Positions 15,097 to 23,829 of a stretch of 38,942 bases of DNA are shown piece after piece. The stretch spans positions 1 to 38,942 of the forward strand of contig CAZMEN010000023.1 of NCBI GenBank assembly GCA_964565335.1. The letters run 5' to 3'. The number at the start of each line of letters is the position of its first letter. Position 1 is the stretch's first letter. This DNA is from Litorimonas sp964565335. Its GTDB lineage: Bacteria; Pseudomonadota; Alphaproteobacteria; Caulobacterales; Maricaulaceae. The notes beneath the pieces were generated by a model that made no database searches, was not told the DNA's origin, and saw nothing but the letters and a program-made list of their open reading frames with translations. The translations under genes and the position numbers were made by a program.

Positions 15097-16869
15097 TTAA
15101 GCGCGTATCTGCAAAGCGAGTAAACGGGCATAGGCTCCGTCTTTCTTGTTCTTCAATGTCTCATGCGTACCGCTTTCAACGAGTCGCCCTTTATCCATGA
15201 CGTAAATACAATCTGCTTTTTGCACCGTTGATAGTCGGTGAGCAATAATCAGTGTGGTGCGGCCTTCGGCCAAACGTTCCAGCGCAGATTGTACTTTTGT
15301 TTCAGATTCAGAATCCAAAGCCGATGTGGCTTCATCTAAAAGCAGAATAGGTGCGTCCCGTAATATGGCCCGCGCAATAGAGAGCCGTTGTCGCTGCCCG
15401 CCCGAAAGGCTCATGCCGTCTTCACCAAGACGGGTGTCATAGCCCTTTGGTAAGGCCGAAATAAAGTCATGTGCATCTGCATTTTTAGCCGCTTCTATGA
15501 TGGCGTCCCTATTGGCGCCCAGCCGCCCCAGCCCAATGTTTGTGGCGACGCTATCGTCAAACAGGGTGACGTTTTGACTCACCAAGGCCATGTTGCTGCG
15601 AAGGGAGTCAAAGGTGAGCATCCGAATATCATGACCGTCAATTTTCACCCGTCCTGAGTCCACATCGTAAAGGCGGGGAATGAGGTTGATGACGGTTGAT
15701 TTTCCGCCGCCTGACGCGCCAACCAAAGCAATCGTTTCCCCGGGCTTGGCGCGTAAGGAGATATCAGACAGGGCTTGCGTGCCGTCTTCATAAGAAAAAC
15801 TGACATGTTCAAATTCAACATCACCGTTCACCTTGGAGAGCGCATCAGCTTCATGGCTTTCTTCAATCGCCGGACGTGCATCAATCACATCAAAGATACG
15901 GGAAACGGCAGACAAGCCTTCTTGTAAAACATTATTCAATGTGCCCAAAGCCCGAAGGCGCGGGGACAGAATGGCAATTCCTGTTAACACCGCACCAATA
16001 GAACCCGCCGAAGCCATACCAGCATTAACCTGATACATGCCGAAAACAACAACGCCAGCAATGGCCAAGCCGCCTAAGACTTCTAGTATTGGGTCCACAC
16101 GTGCTTGTTGAGTCACGAGTTTCAGAAACAACCGGATACGTTCGTCAAAGCGGCGGCCTAAACGTTTATTTTCAACAGCTTCCAAACCATAGGCTTTCAC
16201 CATACGCGCGCCGGTAAAACTTTCTTTGAGGTCTGAGGTGATGAGGCCGATGTGGTTTTGTACATCTCTTGCATTGCCGCGCATCTTTTTGGAAATCACA
16301 ATGATAGGCCAGAAGGCGAGGAGGAAAACCGTCATTACAAGAGAGAGCTGCCAATTCTGCCACAACATAGCGGCGATTGTGAAAACTACCGTCAATACAT
16401 CTTTGATGACATTACCCAAAACCCTGATCGTCGCGTTAGAAACAACCGTGACGTCATTTGTAAATTTGGAGATTAGTTTCCCCGTAGGCTCGCGGGAGAA
16501 AGCCGCGAAGTCGGCGCCGTGGGCACTCGCAAACATTTCTTTTTGTAACTTTCCGACGGTGTTCAGCGCGATGGCGTTCGTCAAAATCCGTTGGCAGTAA
16601 TTGGAGAGACCAGAAATAAAGGGGATGATAATCAAGAATGGGAGGATGATTTTGGCGTAACGTTTGGCGCTCTCTATGGCGCTATTCCCTTCATCCATTT
16701 GTCCGGCTTGGTCAATTATCAGGCTAATGACCCACGTATATGCGGCGGTCGTTATGGCGAGTAGCGCCATAAAAAAAACAGCCGCAAAGAGTTTCCCTTT
16801 TTGCGGCCAAACATAGTGTGTCCAAAGGCGTTTCAGTCGCTGTCGATCTGTATGCGGCTGATCCTTCAT
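15097..16869 (-). CDS. MsbA-type ABC exporter (fused permease and ATPase)
   Basis: A half-transporter of 590 residues with six membrane helices in about 20-310 and an ATPase domain after 350. Walker A is VGASGGGKST (383-392), the signature LSGGQRQR starts at 488, and Walker B is LLLDEATSALD. The family exports lipid A, lipids or drugs. Its place after the pmbA and nucleotidase/DUF4170 genes, a context often near lipid A and Kdo genes in alphaproteobacteria, favours a lipid A-core flippase role, but this is inference. I chose the ATG at 16869; an in-frame ATG at 16923 would overlap the upstream gene by 23 bases. Neither has a clear ribosome site. Confidence 0.88.
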   Translation of the reverse strand: MKDQPHTDRQRLKRLWTHYVWPQKGKLFAAVFFMALLAITTAAYTWVISLIIDQAGQMDEGNSAIESAKRYAKIILPFLIIIPFISGLSNYCQRILTNAIALNTVGKLQKEMFASAHGADFAAFSREPTGKLISKFTNDVTVVSNATIRVLGNVIKDVLTVVFTIAAMLWQNWQLSLVMTVFLLAFWPIIVISKKMRGNARDVQNHIGLITSDLKESFTGARMVKAYGLEAVENKRLGRRFDERIRLFLKLVTQQARVDPILEVLGGLAIAGVVVFGMYQVNAGMASAGSIGAVLTGIAILSPRLRALGTLNNVLQEGLSAVSRIFDVIDARPAIEESHEADALSKVNGDVEFEHVSFSYEDGTQALSDISLRAKPGETIALVGASGGGKSTVINLIPRLYDVDSGRVKIDGHDIRMLTFDSLRSNMALVSQNVTLFDDSVATNIGLGRLGANRDAIIEAAKNADAHDFISALPKGYDTRLGEDGMSLSGGQRQRLSIARAILRDAPILLLDEATSALDSESETKVQSALERLAEGRTTLIIAHRLSTVQKADCIYVMDKGRLVESGTHETLKNKKDGAYARLLALQIRA

Positions 16870-16900
16870 GGTCGTGTTCACAAGAAAGCGGGGAGCAAGC

Positions 16901-18004
16901 CTACCCGATAATGCCGTCTCCATCCGGATCTAGCAAGTCATGCGCGTGGAGAATGAAGTAGCGTGTGTGAGCATTATCGACCGTGCGCTGAGCGGCAGAT
17001 TTCCAAGCTTTTTGTGCTTCGTTAAAATTGGCAAACGCGCCGACAAAATCAATCTTTCCTAAATCCTTGAATTCAGTGCGGTTCGGGTCAATTAATTCCC
17101 CGCCCATTACGATGTGCAGAAGTTGAATGGATTTTTCTTCACGGTCGGACATTGTTGTTCCCATCTCTTTAAAGTCTTTACCTTTGTCCTGACTCGCATC
17201 AAATTTTGCGACAACAGGCTTCACGCGCTCCAATAACAAAGGGTGCAATGCAGGGCCAGCACAAATAACGCCAAAGCCAGACGTGCTGTCTTTGTCGAAT
17301 TGAGGGATATCGCCGCGAATATTGCTCACAATGGCTCCGGCTTCGGTTGCAATTAAGGTTGCAGCGGCTACATCCCAATCTGATTTTGGCGTAAATGCGA
17401 CTGTACAATCAACCTTGCCACAGGCCACAAGCACCATGCGATAAGCCATAGAGTTAGCAATCCGCACATTCATTGATGGAAAACCCAAACGTCTGAATTT
17501 GCGAGGGTACCCTACCATCTCTGCGCCTTCGAGTTTTTGGCGGGTAGAGCAATGTATGGCTTTGCCATTACGCTGCGCCCCGCCCCCGATATGGGCGGTG
17601 AATAATTCATCTCTTAAAGGATTAAAAACAACGCCTGCCACGCTTTTCCCATCTTCAATAATAGCAACGGAGACGACAAAGTTTGGGGTGCGGTCAATAA
17701 AGGCGCGTGTGCCGTCTATCGGGTCGACAACAAATGTCCGTGGACAGTCGTGGCGGGAATGGTCATCCTTTGTTTCTTCTGACAGCCATCCATAACCCGG
17801 ACGTGCAGCTAAAAGCTCGCGATAAAGAAAGTCATTTACGGCAATATCGGCGTCCGTGACTGGGTGGCCTTTTTCTTTATCCCAGACTTCTGAGTCATTG
17901 GCCTCAAACGCCAATTTGGCAATCTGTCCCGCCTCTTTGACAATACGCTCTAACAATGCCCTGTCTTCGGGCAAGGGGTGACAGATAGGGGTGTTGCTTT
18001 TCAA
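16901..18004 (-). CDS. CysQ-like inositol monophosphatase-family enzyme fused to DUF4170
   Basis: A 367-residue two-part protein. Residues 1-270 are an inositol monophosphatase-family domain. The metal-binding Glu is in WLSEETKDD (75-77), with DPIDGTRAF at 94-102 and SDWDVAAATLIATEAG at 208-223, as in 3'(2'),5'-bisphosphate nucleotidases (CysQ) and histidinol phosphatases. Residues about 285-360 match DUF4170 (IVMGGELIDP, then ARYFILHAHDL-like HTRYFILHAHDLLDP). In the alphaproteobacteria I know, DUF4170 is normally a separate small gene just downstream, so this looks like a fusion with a linker at 268-285. The internal ATG of MSDREEK (residue 285) could still give a separate DUF4170 product. 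The gene lies 2 bp after pmbA. Confidence 0.85.
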   Translation of the reverse strand: MKSNTPICHPLPEDRALLERIVKEAGQIAKLAFEANDSEVWDKEKGHPVTDADIAVNDFLYRELLAARPGYGWLSEETKDDHSRHDCPRTFVVDPIDGTRAFIDRTPNFVVSVAIIEDGKSVAGVVFNPLRDELFTAHIGGGAQRNGKAIHCSTRQKLEGAEMVGYPRKFRRLGFPSMNVRIANSMAYRMVLVACGKVDCTVAFTPKSDWDVAAATLIATEAGAIVSNIRGDIPQFDKDSTSGFGVICAGPALHPLLLERVKPVVAKFDASQDKGKDFKEMGTTMSDREEKSIQLLHIVMGGELIDPNRTEFKDLGKIDFVGAFANFNEAQKAWKSAAQRTVDNAHTRYFILHAHDLLDPDGDGIIG

Positions 18005-18006
18005 AA

Positions 18007-19389
18007 CTATGACCCTGCCACTGTCAGGCCTTCGGTTAACAAGCTGGGGGCATTGGTGGCCCCATCAAAGCGAATATCATCCGCTGGAATGAATGTCTTA
18101 AACACTTGGTTTAAATTTCCCGCAATTGTGATTTCCGAGATTGGATAAGCTTTTTCGCCCTTTTCAATTTTCACGCCTGCCACACCGACACTGTAATCAC
18201 CCGTATTGGAATTTAATGACGGTCCAAACATTTCCGTAATCAAGACGCCCTCGCCCATATCTTGCATAAGCGCCTTCAAGGATTTCTCTCCGGGCGCCAA
18301 ATAACTATTGGTCGCACTGATTCCAGGTGGCGAGCCGATACTGCGCGATGCATGCGCCGTGGAGGGCAGACCTAATTGTCGCCCGGCTGCACTATTAAGA
18401 AGCCAGCTTTGCAGGACACCATCTTTGACAAGGGTTTGTTTGCGCGCCGCTAAACCTTCACCATCCCAAGGGCGGGAGCCTTGGCCACGTATGATATGAG
18501 GGTCGTCAATGATTTGAATGTGGTCGCCAAAAATAGATTCCCCCATTTTGTCTTTTAAAAAAGAGACGCCGCGAGCAATGGCATTCCCGTTAATCGCCCC
18601 TAAAAAGGCAGAGACCAAAGCGCCTGCGAGGCGTTCTTCGAAAATAATCGGGTATTGTCCTGAGGCAATTTGCCGACTACCCAATCGCGCAACTGTGCGT
18701 TCACCGGCATGTCGTCCTATCTCTTCAGCAGAACGCAGGTCAGATAACCAACGTGTGCCGTCATAATCATAGTCACGTTCCATCTGTCCGTCACGTTCAG
18801 CTATGGCTGTGACAGACATACCATGACGCGAGGATTCCCAACCGGCTCCGAAGCCGTCGGAGGTCGCGAAATAAATGGCAGAACTGGCCCAGCTCGCATT
18901 TGCGCCTTCAGCCTGACTGACGCCTTTGACGGCAAGTGTGGCGGCCTCGACCTCAAGAGCGCGCGCTTTCAGGTCTGCAGGTGTACGCAGCGTTGGGTCG
19001 CATAATTCCAATTCGGGTTGTATATCCTTGGTAGAAAGAAGAGATCGGTTGGGCAGGCCGCAATATTGATCTTGAGGCGCTAATTTTGCCATGGCCACCG
19101 CGCGCTCAGCCAGCATTTTAAATGACGCTTTTGACATATCAGAACTGGAGACGCAGGCCTGCCGACCATCAATGATAACGCGTAATCCGACATCGCGCCC
19201 TTCGCTGTTATCGACATCTTCAAGCTCGCCTTCACGGACGGCCACAGATAGCGAACGGCCATGCGTGGCCACTGCGTCGCAGCTTTGAGCCCCAGCTTTT
19301 CTGGCATAGGATAAAAGCACATCAAGATCAGGTGCCAGCGCTTTCGAAGACGGGGCGCTTTCAATCGGCTTTATCTGTTCGTTTTTCAT
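18007..19389 (-). CDS. pmbA: Metalloprotease-associated protein PmbA/TldE
   Basis: A 460-residue TldD/PmbA-family protein and the non-catalytic partner of TldD. In E. coli the TldD-TldE heterodimer degrades unfolded peptides and matures microcin B17. The sequence lacks the HExxxH motif seen in the TldD at 35247-36662. It has the family C-terminal pattern with NSNTGDYSVGVAG and the SIGSPPGISATN region. It is the first gene of a minus-strand run with the nucleotidase-DUF4170 gene (2 bp apart) and the ABC exporter. The two subunits are encoded 16 kb apart, as is usual. Confidence 0.93.
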   Translation of the reverse strand: MKNEQIKPIESAPSSKALAPDLDVLLSYARKAGAQSCDAVATHGRSLSVAVREGELEDVDNSEGRDVGLRVIIDGRQACVSSSDMSKASFKMLAERAVAMAKLAPQDQYCGLPNRSLLSTKDIQPELELCDPTLRTPADLKARALEVEAATLAVKGVSQAEGANASWASSAIYFATSDGFGAGWESSRHGMSVTAIAERDGQMERDYDYDGTRWLSDLRSAEEIGRHAGERTVARLGSRQIASGQYPIIFEERLAGALVSAFLGAINGNAIARGVSFLKDKMGESIFGDHIQIIDDPHIIRGQGSRPWDGEGLAARKQTLVKDGVLQSWLLNSAAGRQLGLPSTAHASRSIGSPPGISATNSYLAPGEKSLKALMQDMGEGVLITEMFGPSLNSNTGDYSVGVAGVKIEKGEKAYPISEITIAGNLNQVFKTFIPADDIRFDGATNAPSLLTEGLTVAGS

Positions 19390-19437
19390 GTCTGGCTGTT
19401 ATCAGAGCCAATAGGCTATGACACCCTAAAGCTTCAC

Positions 19438-19842
19438 CTAGGTGACATTAAAAGTAAAAACGAGAAAGAGGAGATAAGCGGCTTGTCCTAAATGCGTGAA
19501 AAGTGTCAGCATCATACCCAGACCGCGGCCTTTACCTATCGCCCCTTTTGCTTCCATGCCTTGTGCATGTAAAACCCGTCCTAAAAGAAACGCTACGCCA
19601 AAAACGTGCAAAGCTAGAATGTGTCCATTCATCATGGCCAAACCGATTAGGCCCAGAAGGGCAAAGGGCGCGTTTTCAACAAAATTCCCGTGAGACCGAA
19701 TGCGGGCTAGGAGCATTGAGTCGCCTCCGTCGCCAAGATTAACCTTCTTTCCCAATCTGACGGTGCCGACCCGCAACATCAAAATAACAGCGAGAATAAT
19801 ATTGAGGGCGACATAGAGCGCGACGACTTGAAAACTTGTCAT
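19438..19842 (-). CDS. MAPEG-family membrane protein
   Basis: A 134-residue membrane protein with four hydrophobic segments and the MAPEG-like pattern: RVGTVRLGKKVNLGDGGDSMLLARIRSHGNFVENAPFALL in pieces, with RSHGNFVENAP at 49-59 the key motif. Eukaryotic relatives are glutathione-dependent enzymes; the bacterial branch is mostly unassigned. It lies 29 bp after the DsbA-like gene, start to stop, and probably shares its transcript. Confidence 0.88.
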   Translation of the reverse strand: MTSFQVVALYVALNIILAVILMLRVGTVRLGKKVNLGDGGDSMLLARIRSHGNFVENAPFALLGLIGLAMMNGHILALHVFGVAFLLGRVLHAQGMEAKGAIGKGRGLGMMLTLFTHLGQAAYLLFLVFTFNVT

Positions 19843-19871
19843 GGGAAAGTCCTTTTGATGATTTTTTGAAT

Positions 19872-20537
19872 TTACTCAGAAATACCTGTTTGAAGGGCTT
19901 GTTCGATAGCTTGACTATGAGCGCTTGGATCTTGAGCACCTTGTACGGCGAATTGACCATTATAGATAAACGTCGGAACCCCCGATATGCCCAGATTACG
20001 AAAGAACATGATCTCTTCTCTCACAGGATTGACATCTTTCTCTGTGGCTAAAATTTCTGCGGTGAGTTCTGCGTCCAGTCCAACCTCTTTTGCAATGAGG
20101 GACAGCACAGCTATGTCGCCAATATCTTCTCCGTTCGTAAAAAAGGCGGCGAAAAGATGTTCTGCAGCGTCTGTTCCCGCCTCGGCATTATTTTGTGCCC
20201 AACGAATAAGGCGATGCGCATTTAAAGTATTCGGACGGCGTTTAATATTATCAAATTTAAATTCAATACCGAGAGAAGGACCTTTCTCTTCAAGCATCTC
20301 CCGCATGACCTTGAAACGATCTTTGATACCTGCCTCCGCTTGTTCGCCGCCGAATTTTTTCTGCATATAGGCTTTGTAATCCACACCGTCGAGCGGGACG
20401 TCGGGGTCGAGCATGTAGGGACGCCATGTTAGCTGGATATTATGACGAGATTGTCGCCTGGCTTTGTCAAAAAGGCGATAACCGAGCCAACACCATGGGC
20501 AAACCACATCTGAGACAATATCAACTTGAACAGGCAT
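19872..20537 (-). CDS. FrnE-like DsbA-family oxidoreductase
   Basis: A cytoplasmic thioredoxin-fold protein of 221 residues. Near the start, DIVSDVVCPWCWLG holds the CxxC active site (CPWC), and SGVPTFIYNGQFAVQGAQ carries the cis-Pro. These are features of the FrnE/2-hydroxychromene-2-carboxylate isomerase-like branch of DsbA. I prefer the ATG at 20537, with AGG 7 bases upstream, over the ATG at 20576, which adds a basic 13-residue tail; this choice is uncertain. Located between the MarR gene and the MAPEG gene, it may be under MarR control in a thiol-stress unit. Confidence 0.85.
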   Translation of the reverse strand: MPVQVDIVSDVVCPWCWLGYRLFDKARRQSRHNIQLTWRPYMLDPDVPLDGVDYKAYMQKKFGGEQAEAGIKDRFKVMREMLEEKGPSLGIEFKFDNIKRRPNTLNAHRLIRWAQNNAEAGTDAAEHLFAAFFTNGEDIGDIAVLSLIAKEVGLDAELTAEILATEKDVNPVREEIMFFRNLGISGVPTFIYNGQFAVQGAQDPSAHSQAIEQALQTGISE

Positions 20538-20638
20538 GGTGACACCTGATGCTTTATTCTTTCTGGAACGAGCCATATCTCTGTTTAACCTGTAAGACTG
20601 CTAAGTAAACTAAAAGGCGAAATGGTGAGGGACTCGCT

Positions 20639-21064
20639 TTACGCCGAAGCCAGCCTTAAAAATTTAAACACTGTTTCAATTTCTGCTTCGGTCAGGCCTT
20701 TGACTAATTTCGTATTGAAGTCTCGCACATCATTCATCACTGCTTCTCGCTTGTTCCACCCCTCTGAGGTCAGTCGGACTGTTTTCACGCGGCGGTCACC
20801 ATAGGACGGTTTACGTTCTACAAGTCCGGCCTTCTCCATGCGTTCCACCAGCCCGGAAACAGCGGCATTATTGCGGCCTGTGCCTTCCGCTAGATCGCTC
20901 ATGCGGCAATCATCATTATAACCCAAAAAAACCAGAACGAGCGCTTGGGATCGACTCACGCCAGAGCCCTTGGCCAGCAATGTATCGGCTTTTTGCCCCA
21001 AACGTGTGTGAACGCGGTCCAGAACAAAAAACAACCGCCTGTCAACTGTACGAGCTATCGCCAT
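20639..21064 (-). CDS. MarR-family transcriptional regulator
   Basis: A 141-residue winged-helix regulator. The helix-turn-helix lies at about 55-85 (MSDLAEGTGRNNAAVSGLVE) and the wing at 85-105 (GLVERKPSYGDRRVKTVRLT). A GGAG ribosome site precedes the ATG. No cysteine stands out as a redox sensor besides one in the CRMSDL segment. Likely targets are its own gene and the downstream FrnE-like and MAPEG genes. An intrinsic terminator sits 46 bp upstream of the start, so transcription from farther upstream would be attenuated before reaching this gene. Confidence 0.9.
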   Translation of the reverse strand: MAIARTVDRRLFFVLDRVHTRLGQKADTLLAKGSGVSRSQALVLVFLGYNDDCRMSDLAEGTGRNNAAVSGLVERMEKAGLVERKPSYGDRRVKTVRLTSEGWNKREAVMNDVRDFNTKLVKGLTEAEIETVFKFLRLASA

Positions 21065-21109
21065 AATTTACTCCGTCTTCTATTTAGGTTTGTATTAAGT
21101 GTATGGCAT

Positions 21110-21147
21110 GAAAAAAGCCCTCTGACAGTATCAGAGGGCTTCTTTTT
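21110..21147 (-). terminator. Rho-independent terminator upstream of the marR gene
   Basis: Ten-base arms AGCCCTCTGA (21116-21125) and TCAGAGGGCT (21131-21140) enclose CAGTA. The minus strand has TTTTTT right after the stem; the plus strand has TTCTTTTT. It therefore ends a minus-strand transcript coming from 21150-21500 and may work both ways. Confidence 0.85.
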
Positions 21148-21510
21148 GAAGTTTGGGTCTCACCGGACGCCTTGCCGGTTTCATTAATAGATAGCTTAAT
21201 TACCCAATTTCGCTTTTACGAAAGGGCTGATTTAACAGCTTCGGGCAGACCCCTCAAAACAGATAAACAAATCACACCTCCTTTCATAAACGCGGCCCCA
21301 CTATGGGACGGCAAACAATGTCATTATGAGTAGCCGGAATTCGAAATTTGGCAAGCCCATAAATTTAATGAAACTTGAGTGGCAATTAATCTCTGATTAA
21401 CCGTGTTCGAAGACGATTCGCAGCCGCGTTGATGCGAGTTAAATCAATCAAAATATGTCTGTGCAATTTGCTAACAAAGGCAAGGTTAATGGGGGGCCCA
21501 TATGCGAGTT
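21148..21510 (-). other. Intergenic region that may encode a CtrA-controlled short transcript
   Basis: Between the exported protein gene and the terminator at 21110-21147 lies 360 bp without a recognisable gene. On the minus strand it has a CtrA box (21386-21401), a TAAATT about 18 bases after it, an unusually perfect ribosome site AAAGGAGGTG (21278-21287), and tiny frames only. These are an ATG frame of 23 codons at 21287-21216, a TTG frame of 12 codons from 21270, and a 17-codon basic frame just before the terminator. It could be an sRNA, a leader peptide gene or a long attenuated marR leader. Confidence 0.4.
21386..21401 (-). promoter_or_regulatory. Full CtrA-type box TTAA-N7-TTAAC
   Basis: TTAATCTCTGATTAAC on the plus strand matches the complete CtrA consensus of Caulobacter and relatives. 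The motif is near-palindromic. On the minus strand its inner half could serve as -35 with TAAATT at 18 bases, driving a short transcript that ends at 21110. The motif is seen; CtrA binding is inferred. Confidence 0.55.
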
Positions 21511-22104
21511 CTATTTGGCGTTTCGGCCCAAACCACACCCTGCACCAAAATCGGCGAAGGCCGCGTTAGGTTTCGGTAAAATCAACGGTATCGGATTGTT
21601 GTAATCCGTGGACAAGGTCACGACCGAGCCGCGAATAGCCGCATTGTAGAGTTTATTGGTAATATGCGGTTTTCGCGGCATGTATGTTTTCATTTCTGGT
21701 GAGTAAACCCACGGCCCAGACTTAATTTTCTTTCCGTCAATATAGAGGTACGGTAACTTCAAGCGGCCTCTGCGCATGTTTGGATTTTTCTCAATATATG
21801 TTTCAAAGTCAACAGGGTCTAAGGCAACGCTCGCCGACAATTTGTTTGTGACACACATAAAAGCCACGTTACCTTTTTTAGTAGGCTGATTAGTAAAAAT
21901 AAATTCGCCCTTAAACTTTTCATATAGGCTGTCTAACTTAACAGCATACCCTTCGAAGCTTAATGTAAACTCATGAACATTCCACGTCGCAGGTGTACCT
22001 TCAGCCTCAGAAACGCCGTCTGCGAATGGCTTATTATCTGATTTCGCGAAGGCTAATTGAGATGAAAGTAAAAAAAGAACAATAACCGGAAACGATAAAC
22101 GCAT
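21511..22104 (-). CDS. Exported protein of unknown function
   Basis: A 197-residue protein with a clear signal peptide (residues 1-20, VIVLFLLSSQLAFA-K). The mature part is beta-rich and basic, with VAFMCVTNKLSASVALDP near the middle and a Cys near the end (FGAGCGLGRNAK). The two mature cysteines could form a disulfide. I do not recognise a family. It follows msrB by 45 bp on the same strand and may be co-transcribed, suggesting a periplasmic role; nothing more can be supported. Confidence 0.8.
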   Translation of the reverse strand: MRLSFPVIVLFLLSSQLAFAKSDNKPFADGVSEAEGTPATWNVHEFTLSFEGYAVKLDSLYEKFKGEFIFTNQPTKKGNVAFMCVTNKLSASVALDPVDFETYIEKNPNMRRGRLKLPYLYIDGKKIKSGPWVYSPEMKTYMPRKPHITNKLYNAAIRGSVVTLSTDYNNPIPLILPKPNAAFADFGAGCGLGRNAK

Positions 22105-22148
22105 GACGCAAGCCTAACAGATACGCGTCATGCGTTCAAATGCTTTGG

Positions 22149-22718
22149 TTAAGTGTCAGCAACAAAGTCCATGGCAATGCCGTTATTGCAATAACGCAAG
22201 CCTGTAGGACGGGGGCCGTCTTTAAAGACATGACCTTGATGGCCGCCACAACGCGAACAGTGATATTCTGTTCGTGGAATAACAAGCTTGAAATCTCGTT
22301 TCGTTTCCACCGCGCCTTCAATGTAATCATAGAAGCTCGGCCAGCCCGTGCCTGAATCGAATTTTGTCTCGGACCTAAACAAAGGCAGGGCGCAACCTGC
22401 GCAAACATAGGTGCCTTTGGCTTTATTGTCATTATACTCACTTGTGAACGGGCGTTCGGTTCCTTCTTTGCGCAGAACGTAAAACTCCTGTTCCGTCAGG
22501 CGGGCTTGCCATTCAGCCGGTGTCAAATTGGCCCAGTCTGTGTCGCTCATCATCATATCCTTTACGGTTTTGTTTTTTGTATAATCAGTTCCACTTCCCA
22601 GGCCTTCTGTCGAGGCGTTATTTGTTTCTTGCGCGGTTGATGATGCCGTGCATGCCGTTAGGGTGAAAGCGGCGCCCATGAGGCCTAGACTTCGACGACT
22701 ATATAAATGTTCTGACAT
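22149..22718 (-). CDS. msrB: Peptide-methionine (R)-S-oxide reductase MsrB, exported lipoprotein
   Basis: Reduces methionine-R-sulfoxide. The 189-residue protein has a twin-arginine-like start (SRRSLGLMG) and a lipobox (LTAC, Cys23). The MsrB domain (about 60-185) has both zinc CxxC pairs (CAGC and CSRC), GTGWPSF, HCSRCGGHQGHVF, and the catalytic Cys in RYCNNGIAMDF. With the lipoprotein MsrA at 252-884 it makes a pair of envelope repair enzymes encoded 22 kb apart. The reductant is unknown; no fused thioredoxin or MsrQ-type partner is nearby. Confidence 0.95.
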   Translation of the reverse strand: MSEHLYSRRSLGLMGAAFTLTACTASSTAQETNNASTEGLGSGTDYTKNKTVKDMMMSDTDWANLTPAEWQARLTEQEFYVLRKEGTERPFTSEYNDNKAKGTYVCAGCALPLFRSETKFDSGTGWPSFYDYIEGAVETKRDFKLVIPRTEYHCSRCGGHQGHVFKDGPRPTGLRYCNNGIAMDFVADT

Positions 22719-22810
22719 TGAAAGACTCCTTCAGCGTGTTCCACCTATGTAAGACCATACGCGTGAGGCACCAATGAAGTTGCTATCACGATGCAGTGAA
22801 GCGAGAAAGT

Positions 22811-23788
22811 TTAGGGGGCGAACCAAACCACTATGGTAGTTATTAAGGATACTAGCGTGGCAGATAGTGCTAGCAATAAACCTGCATAAAAATTGGATTT
22901 AAATAGTCTTAAAGACTCTACAGGGTTTTTCGGAGCAAATTTGAAGGTCTGCCATATTAAGTGAATTCCAAAGAAGAGCGGCACTAAGACTTGCCCGCCA
23001 TCCAAAACCATGCCGATATTTCGATTTGCCAAACTAAAGGCAGACGATAAAATTAAAACTAAGCTAATTGAGTAACTGAAGCCCACGCCAAGTTTTATGT
23101 TGTTCCCAAACCTGCGGGCCGTGCTTTTAATACCCACCATGGCGTCGTCTTCAATATCTTGACAGGCATAAATTGTATCATAACCGACAGTCCAAAAAAC
23201 TAAGCCCAGATAGAGTAACAACAGCGCGGGGTTCATCTCGCCCGTTTTGGCCGCGTAAGCTACCAAAACCGCCCAATTAAACGTAAAACCCAACCAGATT
23301 TGTGGCCACCATGTGATGCGTTTCATAATAGGGTAGGCGGCCACAAGCGGGATAGAACATAGGCTGATAATCTGCGCTAATCGCGGCAGGCACAGTAGTA
23401 CAATCAAGCCGATAAAGCATTGCGCGAAGAGCCAAATCCATGCCTGCTTGGTTGTCACCGTGCCGGCGGGAAGGGGGCGGAGTGCCGTTCGCTCAACTTG
23501 CTTATCGAGATCTTGATCGACAATATCGTTATAGGTGCACCCCGCACCCCGCATAGCAATTGCGCCGATTAAAATCAGCATGGCCCATTTTATATCAGTC
23601 TCTTCAAAGCCATAGGACAGTGTCGCAAAAGCCAAACCAATCCACCCCGGCAAGGCGAGAAGCCAATAGCCGACAGGGCGGTCAAGCCGTGACAATTGTA
23701 AATAAGGGCGAAGCGACAAAGGCGCACGATTGACCCAATGACCCTTAACGGAGTCTTGTATAATCTGATTTTTGCCTGTCTTGCTCAT
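22811..23788 (-). CDS. ubiA: 4-hydroxybenzoate polyprenyltransferase
   Basis: Attaches the polyprenyl tail to 4-hydroxybenzoate in ubiquinone synthesis, in the inner membrane. The 325-residue product has eight to nine hydrophobic segments. It carries the two Asp-rich motifs, NDIVDQDLD (87-95) and YACQDIEDDAMVGIKS (near 200), that bind Mg and prenyl diphosphate. I chose the ATG at 23788 (MSKTGKNQ). A longer frame to 23929 would overlap the divergent rsmE by 100 bases and adds unconserved residues. The ubiA-rsmE divergent pair is common in alphaproteobacteria. Confidence 0.94.
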   Translation of the reverse strand: MSKTGKNQIIQDSVKGHWVNRAPLSLRPYLQLSRLDRPVGYWLLALPGWIGLAFATLSYGFEETDIKWAMLILIGAIAMRGAGCTYNDIVDQDLDKQVERTALRPLPAGTVTTKQAWIWLFAQCFIGLIVLLCLPRLAQIISLCSIPLVAAYPIMKRITWWPQIWLGFTFNWAVLVAYAAKTGEMNPALLLLYLGLVFWTVGYDTIYACQDIEDDAMVGIKSTARRFGNNIKLGVGFSYSISLVLILSSAFSLANRNIGMVLDGGQVLVPLFFGIHLIWQTFKFAPKNPVESLRLFKSNFYAGLLLALSATLVSLITTIVVWFAP

Positions 23789-23829
23789 TTGCCCGTGATT
23801 AACGTCATTGTGTGCGCTAAGACAATCCC

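Noticed and set aside
16869..16923. 18-residue N-terminal extension of the ABC exporter
   Set aside because: It overlaps the end of the upstream gene and gives an N-terminus unlike the family; still possible by coupled translation.
21216..21287. 23-codon frame starting ATGAAAGGAGG
   Set aside because: Its start codon lies inside the ribosome-site sequence rather than after it, and no second example is available. Kept only as part of the region finding.
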